Origin: Spirochaetia bacterium
GTDB taxonomy: Bacteria > Spirochaetota > Spirochaetia > Treponematales > Breznakiellaceae
Length of the DNA stretch: 21,691 bases
Direction of reading: 5' to 3'
Assembly: GCA_026002025.1 (NCBI GenBank)
Contig: BOAU01000032.1
Location: forward strand, 1 to 21,691
In this document: positions 17,277-21,691 of the stretch, one piece after another
Layout of the letters: the number at the start of each line of letters is the position of its first letter
Position numbering within the stretch: the first letter of the stretch is position 1
The notes under the pieces: generated by a model
The model's input: the letters and a program-made list of their open reading frames with translations, nothing else
Databases searched by the model: none
Told to the model about the DNA's origin: nothing
Program-made: the position numbers and the translations under genes

Positions 17277-19305
17277 GGGGGCCTCCCAAAAAGGGCTCCA
17301 CATATTTGTTGTAGATAGCCGCTGTTTTAGGTCCTTCCACCGTATATTCCTCGTTGGTCAAATCAATATGGGGGATCAGGTATATAACCATCTGGGTATT
17401 TTCGTTGGTGCTGTGCCTGTTCTTGAAAAGCCAGCCCAGGAGGGGGATTTTGGACAGACCGGGCAGCCGATCCTCGACAATGGTGGAATCGTTTTGGCGC
17501 AGGCCGCTTAATACCACGGTTTCCCCGGAACGGGAGCGGACCTGGGTGGTTAAGACCCGCTCGGAGGTCGGCGGCGGGTTGCCGATAGAAGAAGAAACAT
17601 CGGCGCCCCGTTTTGAGACCGTGGCGGTGACGTTGGTGGTGATCATCCCGTCCCCGGAAACCCAGCCCTTAATGTCAAGGATAAGGCCGGAGATAATTTC
17701 GCGGGTAACCCCGGAATAGATGGGCTTACCGGTATCGGGATCGATGTTGGAATCCCGGTAACGGTAGGTATTGGTATTCTGGAATTTGATCTCCTGCCCG
17801 GAGAGGCCGAACAGGGTGGTGTCCGCAAAAACGCTGGCCTTGTTTTCCGATAAGGCCAGGTTGACCCGGGCCGCAAACTGGTAGCCAAAGACGGTGATAA
17901 GATCGAAGTTGATGTTCAGGAGGTTCCCGAATTCACCGGAGACCATGGTCATATCCCCCGGCTGCATGGGCCGGGCGCTGCCGGAAAGGCCCCAGTTCAG
18001 ATCGGAGGTGTCCTGAAACTGCATGATAAAAAGATCGTAGCGGATCCGTGTCCGGGGGCGATCTATAATGACAAGGTCCTCCTGAAAGACGGCCAGCTTT
18101 TCCGCGGTGCCCAAAAAGAAAACCGTATTGCCGTCCCCGGTATCCACCAGCTCCTCCCGTTTGACCGAGGGCGGGAGGTATTTGAAGAGGTCCTCGGTGC
18201 GGATATATTTGAGCTTGACTGCCTGGGTGTGTTTTGGTATGTCGATGGTCCTGATATAGCCCTGCAATTCCGGGCCCGCGGCTTCATCGATAAAGGCCAG
18301 GAGTTCGGTGTTCCCGGTTACCGCAATGGTCTGGACCCCCGGAAAACGGCTCTGCATCAGGGGGAGAAAATCGGCAACGGGGATATATTTTAATTCGTAT
18401 TTATGCCAGGCCTTGCCTTCGTCTTTCAGCTTCTTTATTATTTCCCCCTGCTGCAGGGGGAAGATGTACCAGATATTATTTATCTGTTCGGTTTCGCTGT
18501 TGGCCTGTTCAAGGAGCAGGGAGAGGGCGTCGGCAAATTCCTTGCCCCCGAAGCGCAGCCGCTCAATAAGCTGATCGCTGCGGGCAAAGGATGCGTATTC
18601 CTGTTTAGCGGTGTTGAACAGGCGCTCAAGGACATCCCCCAGTTTTGCCTGTTCTATCGAGATGTCGTAGAGGCCGCCCGTCTCCCGGATATTGATGATG
18701 CCGCTCCCCATACCGGCGCTTGCAGTGTATGGCTGGACCGGGGCTTTTCTGATCTGGATGAAATTATCCCCTTCGTGGACGGAATAATCGCTGAAGGGTT
18801 TCATGATGAGTTCCGCAAGCTGGGCCGCGTTACTGTTTTCAAGGTGGAGGGATATCCGGGTTGAAGGGAGGATATCCTGAATGATGGTGAGCCCCAGTTT
18901 ACGGGAGAGTTTTTCCAGTAACTGCGCGGGGGTTGCGTCCAGGGCCTTGAGGGTGATGAGCCCCTCATCGTCAAGGGCGATACTGACCCGCGAAACAAGC
19001 CAGGGTTCGCCGGTTTGATCGGCGTAGAGCCGGTTGGTTAACAAAAAAGAATCAAAGGCCTGTTCAAAGCTGGTCCCATTAAACTGGAAGCTTGCGGTCC
19101 CGCTCACCGTATCATCGGCGGTTATGGGGACTTTGGCATAGGTTGAAAAGGAGAACAGGATGTCCCGGATATTCTGGTCGATGAATTCAAAGCTGATCAT
19201 TTTTGGGGGCTGTTTGGTCTGCCCGTAGGTAACAACGGGAAAGACAAAGCAGAGGGCAAACAGTATTACTAAGGGTTTTGTTATTTTCAATTTGCCGCCC
19301 CCCAT
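17269..19305 (-). CDS. gspD: Type II secretion outer-membrane secretin GspD
   Basis: A 678-residue exported secretin. The signal peptide is MGGGKLKITKPLVILFALCF plus VFPVVTYG. An N0-like domain (ISFEFIDQNIRDILFSFSTY) is followed by further ring-building repeats (AVKLKYIRTEDLFKYLPPSV), and the C-terminal secretin domain contains TTQVRSRSGETVVLSGLRQN and LPGLSKIPLLGWLFKNR, then MVIYLIPHID. Secretins form the outer-membrane gate. Start choice is uncertain: ATG at 19305 has no clear ribosome site, while TTG at 19290 has GGGGGGCGG before it and would overlap the upstream TGA as TTGA; both keep the signal peptide. The tail after the domain is short, with no obvious pilotin-binding extension. Confidence 0.95.
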   Translation of the reverse strand: MGGGKLKITKPLVILFALCFVFPVVTYGQTKQPPKMISFEFIDQNIRDILFSFSTYAKVPITADDTVSGTASFQFNGTSFEQAFDSFLLTNRLYADQTGEPWLVSRVSIALDDEGLITLKALDATPAQLLEKLSRKLGLTIIQDILPSTRISLHLENSNAAQLAELIMKPFSDYSVHEGDNFIQIRKAPVQPYTASAGMGSGIINIRETGGLYDISIEQAKLGDVLERLFNTAKQEYASFARSDQLIERLRFGGKEFADALSLLLEQANSETEQINNIWYIFPLQQGEIIKKLKDEGKAWHKYELKYIPVADFLPLMQSRFPGVQTIAVTGNTELLAFIDEAAGPELQGYIRTIDIPKHTQAVKLKYIRTEDLFKYLPPSVKREELVDTGDGNTVFFLGTAEKLAVFQEDLVIIDRPRTRIRYDLFIMQFQDTSDLNWGLSGSARPMQPGDMTMVSGEFGNLLNINFDLITVFGYQFAARVNLALSENKASVFADTTLFGLSGQEIKFQNTNTYRYRDSNIDPDTGKPIYSGVTREIISGLILDIKGWVSGDGMITTNVTATVSKRGADVSSSIGNPPPTSERVLTTQVRSRSGETVVLSGLRQNDSTIVEDRLPGLSKIPLLGWLFKNRHSTNENTQMVIYLIPHIDLTNEEYTVEGPKTAAIYNKYVEPFLGGPHE

Positions 19306-19712
19306 ACCGGCAGCATTGAAAAGCTCCCGGCGGCCATGAAGGGAATAAAGGGGATGGAATGCTTTTTTGTTATCAGGATGAAAACGATAGCCAGCACACA
19401 GGAGACCCCAAGGGCGGCATAGAGCCGCAGGGGTTCAAGGACGATGCCGATAAGCCCCGCATACCAGACATCCGCAAGGCCAAGCTTTTTGCCTGAGACA
19501 AGATATGCCAGCAGGAACAGAGCCGTTCCAAGCAGGCCGCCGGTTAGGGAACCAAGGGGCAGAGAGCCGGGGGTGATAAGGATTTTTAACAGCAGGGCAA
19601 GAAGAATGGCGGCCCAGAGCAGCAGACGGGGGATGCGGCCGGTCCTGATATCCAGCAGGGAGATATAAACGGAGAATAGTACATAGGGGACTAAAAGTAT
19701 GAACTGTTTCAT
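19287..19712 (-). CDS. gspO: Type IV prepilin peptidase (A24), peptidase domain only
   Basis: A 141-residue polytopic membrane protein, mostly hydrophobic helices. The two aspartates of the A24 aspartic peptidase are visible: Asp21 in SLLDIRTGRIP and Asp81 in GKKLGLADVWYAG, the second in a GLAD version of the usual GxGD. Full prepilin peptidases (GspO/PilD) are about 280 residues with an N-terminal N-methyltransferase domain; this one has only the peptidase half, as in archaeal-type or TadV/CpaA-like enzymes. ATG at 19712 is preferred because it gives a compact first helix; the frame extends to a GTG at 19805 but with hydrophilic sequence. It is the first gene of the operon and would process GspG. 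A TadV-like enzyme is an alternative label. Confidence 0.85.
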   Translation of the reverse strand: MKQFILLVPYVLFSVYISLLDIRTGRIPRLLLWAAILLALLLKILITPGSLPLGSLTGGLLGTALFLLAYLVSGKKLGLADVWYAGLIGIVLEPLRLYAALGVSCVLAIVFILITKKHSIPFIPFMAAGSFSMLPVWGAAN

Positions 19713-19820
19713 ATTATTAGCCCTGTTTCCCCAAACATACAAAACCCCCAAATTCAGTTGGTAATGAGGGGTGTGTAATTTATTTACCCGATGTGATTTA
19801 CTCACCGCTCATTTTCGATG

Positions 19821-19893
19821 CGCTAAATACGCACACCTATATAGGGCGCTGACTTGCGGTTTTGGATCGAAATTTGGGAAAAAAAATGAAAAA
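19821..19893 (+). repeat. 73-bp direct repeat, copy A
   Basis: Matches 21553-21625 at 69 of 73 positions by eye, in the same orientation, offset 1732 bases. It begins CGCTAAATACGCACACCTAT and contains the perfect palindrome CCTATATAGG (19836-19845) and GGTTTTGGATCGAAATTT, then an A-rich end. Beyond the repeat, similarity appears to resume after a short insertion, as TTTGGCGCCAGGCGTCTTTT near 19936. Confidence 0.9.
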
Positions 19894-20028
19894 AAAATGA
19901 AAAAAACCACGGACCACACGGACACCACAGACAGATTTGGCGCCAGGCGTCTTTTTCGCTTGACAGTGGGTCTGTGTAGGTAGACCTATTGAATCTATCC
20001 GGCTTACGGATTTTGTGAGAAAACTCTT

Positions 20029-20062
20029 AAAACAAAAAGCCCTTCCAAAAATTGGAAGGGCT
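20029..20062 (-). terminator. Intrinsic terminator of the HEPN/MNT/UPF0175/coiled-coil operon
   Basis: On the minus strand an 11-bp perfect stem (AGCCCTTCCAA with TTGGAAGGGCT) with a three-base loop is followed by TTTTTGTTTT. It begins 5 bases after the stop codon of the coiled-coil gene. It separates this module transcriptionally from the T2SS operon. Confidence 0.92.
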
Positions 20063-20067
20063 CTGGT

Positions 20068-20496
20068 CTACTGGTCTGGATTATTCTTGACCGCATAATC
20101 GGCTACAAGATTAGCGTGTTCTTTTAATTTTGAACCATACTCTGTTTCTATGGCAGCTTTGTTTTCCGCTATCTGAATGTCTGTTAGACTCTTCATAAGG
20201 GATAGCTTCACATATTCGTTTGTACACCAATCCTCTATATCTCTTTGAGTAAAGTCATTAACTTTTAATAAATCAAACCTATAAGTCATAGTAGAGGCAA
20301 ATTTATCCATCCTACCACTGAATTTCTCATCAAGGTCGTCTATTCTAGCATTGAGGCCTTCACCAAGTTTATCAATTCTACCATATAAAGGCGTTATTAT
20401 TACAAAGAAAGCCAACATTGCAACAACAAACAATTCAATAGAGGAGTGTTTTTTAATAAATTCATAAACCTTTAACCAAATTGCTAGTATTGTCAT
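20068..20496 (-). CDS. Small membrane protein with coiled coil
   Basis: A 142-residue protein of unknown function. An amphipathic N-terminus (MTILAIWLKVYEFIKKH) is followed by one transmembrane helix at about 20-38 (IELFVVAMLAFFVIITPLYG) and heptad-like repeats at 40-75 (RIDKLGEGLNARIDDLDEKF, then SGRMDKF). The remainder is helical and charged (LTDIQIAENKAAIETEYGSK). I chose the ATG at 20496 because GGAAG lies just before it; the frame also extends to 20523. It is the last gene of the module, 27 bases after the UPF0175 stop, and ends at a strong terminator. It might be a membrane effector or anchor linked to the toxin-antitoxin-like genes, or simply a passenger. Confidence 0.72.
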   Translation of the reverse strand: MTILAIWLKVYEFIKKHSSIELFVVAMLAFFVIITPLYGRIDKLGEGLNARIDDLDEKFSGRMDKFASTMTYRFDLLKVNDFTQRDIEDWCTNEYVKLSLMKSLTDIQIAENKAAIETEYGSKLKEHANLVADYAVKNNPDQ

Positions 20497-20523
20497 TTTC
20501 ACTTCCGGTGTCAGCAATAACAA

Positions 20524-20730
20524 TCATGAGGAAGCCAGCAGGCGTTCCAGTCTGTCCGCATCAGCCATTACTTCTTCTGCTGTTTGCTGGCGTATTTCAA
20601 TGCCGTTCTCCACAAGGCGATCCGCGAAGGAAAAGCGATCCATTCCAGCTACCCGCGCAGCCCAGGCGACACTTACCCCTCCTTTTTTATACAGATCCAT
20701 GGCAATGAGCTGTTTAGCTTTGTTATTCAC
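20524..20730 (-). CDS. UPF0175-like small antitoxin-type protein
   Basis: A 68-residue protein from a GTG start. The sequence IAMDLYKKGGVSVAWAARVA, then GMDRFSFADRLVENGIEI matches the UPF0175 pattern (short helix, vS-xx-AA-xx-AGM, F-xx-L-xx-xGI). UPF0175 proteins are helix-turn-helix-like antitoxins, commonly paired with PIN-fold DUF3368 toxins; no PIN gene is present here. The GTG is chosen because GGAGG lies six bases upstream and because it overlaps the HEPN stop by 8 bases (GTGAATAA); the further frame to a TTG at 20772 lacks such support. It probably acts as regulator or antitoxin of the module. Confidence 0.8.
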   Translation of the reverse strand: MNNKAKQLIAMDLYKKGGVSVAWAARVAGMDRFSFADRLVENGIEIRQQTAEEVMADADRLERLLASS

Positions 20731-21139
20731 CCACCGCCTCCGCTGATACAAAAAACCTCTGTGAATATTCAAATATTACTCTTGCATCGACAACGGCCTG
20801 GCGTAGTTGTGCGTCAGTTATTTCTATCTCCTTAGGATAGCGCGGACGGACGCTGTATTTATTCAAATGCTCCGATGCTTTATCAATACTGTCTGCATCA
20901 GTGATGAAAGGCAAGCAGAGTTCCCGCAATTCCAATAAATCATGTCTTCTGGGCGGAAATACCGCATTAAGAATAAGTATTGATTTTAGACTTTTTTCCG
21001 CGCTTTGCTGACAATGAAAGCAAATTATTTCTGTTGGTACCGGCTTCATTTTCAGCAAAAATTCGGCGCTATCCAAGTCCATTTTTGCGAATTTCTGCCA
21101 TTCCTGCGCGGATTCGCGGTCGGTCATATTTTCAGCCAT
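20723..21139 (-). CDS. HEPN-domain protein (PF05168-like), partner of the MNT gene
   Basis: A 138-residue all-helical protein. It shows the family pattern W-x-x-x-A-x-x-DL-xx-A-x-x-LL (EWQKFAKMDLDSAEFLL), IICFHCQQSAEKSLKSIL, PPRRHDLLEL, and HLNKYSVRPRYPKEIEI. HEPN proteins paired with minimal nucleotidyltransferases form toxin-antitoxin or regulatory complexes. The R-x4-6-H ribonuclease motif of toxic HEPNs is not visible in this sequence, so RNase activity is doubtful. Its ATG has AAAGGAG upstream, and its start overlaps the end of the MNT gene by 8 bases. Translation is thus coupled in the order MNT then HEPN. Confidence 0.9.
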   Translation of the reverse strand: MAENMTDRESAQEWQKFAKMDLDSAEFLLKMKPVPTEIICFHCQQSAEKSLKSILILNAVFPPRRHDLLELRELCLPFITDADSIDKASEHLNKYSVRPRYPKEIEITDAQLRQAVVDARVIFEYSQRFFVSAEAVGE

Positions 21140-21455
21140 AGAGCAACACTCCTTTGGTGGCTACCTCTCGTTCCAGTGTAGTTGCGGTACGCCGGTAATC
21201 AAAGCGTGATTTTTTGATTACTAAAATATCGGTCGGCATGGACTTTTTGCCATAAAGCGCATGGCGGATTATATCTTCCGCATCAATTTCTTTATAGGGC
21301 GCATCGTCTTTTAGTATCACATAAAAGTCCAAGTCCGAATCCGCATTAGGCACACCATAGGCATACGAACCGAACAAATACACCTGTTCCACGGGAATTG
21401 TCTGAATGATAATATCTTTTATTGCCGTTATCTGCTCTTGGGTTTTTGCTTCCAT
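21132..21455 (-). CDS. Minimal nucleotidyltransferase (MNT), MntA-like
   Basis: A 107-residue nucleotidyltransferase. The signature is VYLFGSYAYGVPNADSDLDF: Gly29-Ser30, then Asp41 and Asp43 as metal-binding acids, with a third acid likely in the TDILVIK strand. In characterised MntA/HepT pairs the MNT partner adenylylates the HEPN toxin and neutralises it; whether this pair does so is not shown. The start ATG at 21455 has AGGA about seven bases upstream. An in-frame ATG at 21476 lies close to the predicted transcription start, so it would be nearly leaderless and is less likely. It is first in a four-gene operon. Confidence 0.9.
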   Translation of the reverse strand: MEAKTQEQITAIKDIIIQTIPVEQVYLFGSYAYGVPNADSDLDFYVILKDDAPYKEIDAEDIIRHALYGKKSMPTDILVIKKSRFDYRRTATTLEREVATKGVLLYG

Positions 21456-21481
21456 CCTATTATCCTGATATATCATACCCT

Positions 21482-21510
21482 ATGATAGCAGGCAACTATC
21501 TGTCCGGCAA
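21482..21510 (-). promoter_or_regulatory. Sigma-70 type promoter for the MNT/HEPN operon
   Basis: On the minus strand TTGCCG (21510-21505) and TATCAT (21487-21482) are 17 bases apart, 4/6 and 5/6 matches to the -35 and -10 consensus. Transcription would start near 21475, about 20 bases before the preferred MNT start. The surrounding region to 21691 holds repeat copy B and no other gene that I can support. Confidence 0.6.
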
Positions 21511-21552
21511 TAGGACTCGTAATGTATCGCCCGAAAGTCAAGCCCTTTGGGG

Positions 21553-21625
21553 CGCCAAATACACACACCTATATAGGGCGCTGACTTGCGGTTTTGGATC
21601 GAAATTTAGGAAAAAAAGTGAAAAA
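21553..21625 (+). repeat. 73-bp direct repeat, copy B
   Basis: Same-orientation partner of 19821-19893, four mismatches by eye. It contains the identical palindrome CCTATATAGG (21568-21577) and the GGTTTTGGATCGAAATTT block. It is followed by GGTGCCTGACACCTTTTT, a short inverted repeat with a T-run that resembles, in degenerate form, the sequence after copy A (GGCGCCAGGCGTCTTTTT). Confidence 0.9.
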
Positions 21626-21691
21626 GAATTGGTGCCTGACACCTTTTTCCATTGAATAAAGTTATAGTTTTCGGCAGAATATTCCCATGTT

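Larger units (their letters stand above)
19713..20067. other. Intergenic region between T2SS operon and HEPN/MNT module
   Basis: No supportable gene was found in these 355 bases. They contain the 73-bp repeat copy A, an A-rich tract with GGAC/ACCAC short repeats (about 19880-19935), the terminator of the coiled-coil gene at the right, and the presumed promoter of the T2SS operon. I could not find a convincing -35/-10 pair upstream of 19712. Confidence 0.6.

Noticed and set aside
19713..19820. Promoter of the T2SS operon
   Set aside because: Several AT-rich hexamers exist on the minus strand but none forms a -35/-10 pair with proper spacing, so none is called.
21626..21650. GGTGCCTGACACC with T-run as a terminator
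   Set aside because: The perfect stem is only four base pairs and no gene on the plus strand ends there.

Overview
The window reads as a chromosomal segment of a diderm bacterium, most likely a spirochaete and perhaps a Treponema. The grounds are indirect. There are many lipoproteins with loose lipoboxes, a stripped-down type II secretion (T2SS) gene set, and proteins that look lineage-specific beside recognisable T2SS parts. No rRNA, tRNA or housekeeping marker is present to settle the taxonomy. No CRISPR array, tRNA, rRNA or transposase gene was seen.

Almost everything is on the minus strand, so genes are best read from right to left. From 19712 down to 128 lie fourteen genes with no gap above about 11 bases. 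Five junctions are ATGA stop/start overlaps and several others overlap by 8 to 26 bases. This looks like one translationally coupled operon of about 19.6 kb. Its first part encodes the machine: prepilin peptidase (gspO-like), secretin (gspD), ATPase (gspE), platform protein (gspF), major pseudopilin (gspG), two unusual small pseudopilin-like proteins, and a single-span membrane protein in the place where GspL/GspM would be expected. Its second part encodes exported proteins: two lipoproteins, a very long InlB-repeat/clostripain (C11) lipoprotein split by one in-frame TAA, a TlpA-like thioredoxin lipoprotein, a 1928-residue Sec-exported RHS/YD-repeat protein with an M23 peptidase tip, and an SH3b lipoprotein. 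The inferred reading is a secretion machine co-expressed with its own large surface or secreted cargo.

Two hairpins (73-118) end this operon, meeting what may be the tail of a plus-strand gene at the left edge.

Right of the T2SS operon is a separate small accessory module, also on the minus strand (21455 to 20068). It holds an MNT nucleotidyltransferase, a HEPN protein, a UPF0175-like antitoxin-type protein and a small membrane coiled-coil protein. It is preceded by a plausible sigma-70 promoter and closed by a clear intrinsic terminator. The module is bracketed by two nearly identical 73-bp direct repeats (19821-19893 and 21553-21625).

Points most worth following up are the coupling of a minimal T2SS to its probable cargo, a pseudopilin that begins exactly at the mature N-terminus, the single nonsense codon in the repeat protein, the RHS tip with its composition break and adjacent lipoprotein, and the repeat-bracketed HEPN/MNT/UPF0175 module.
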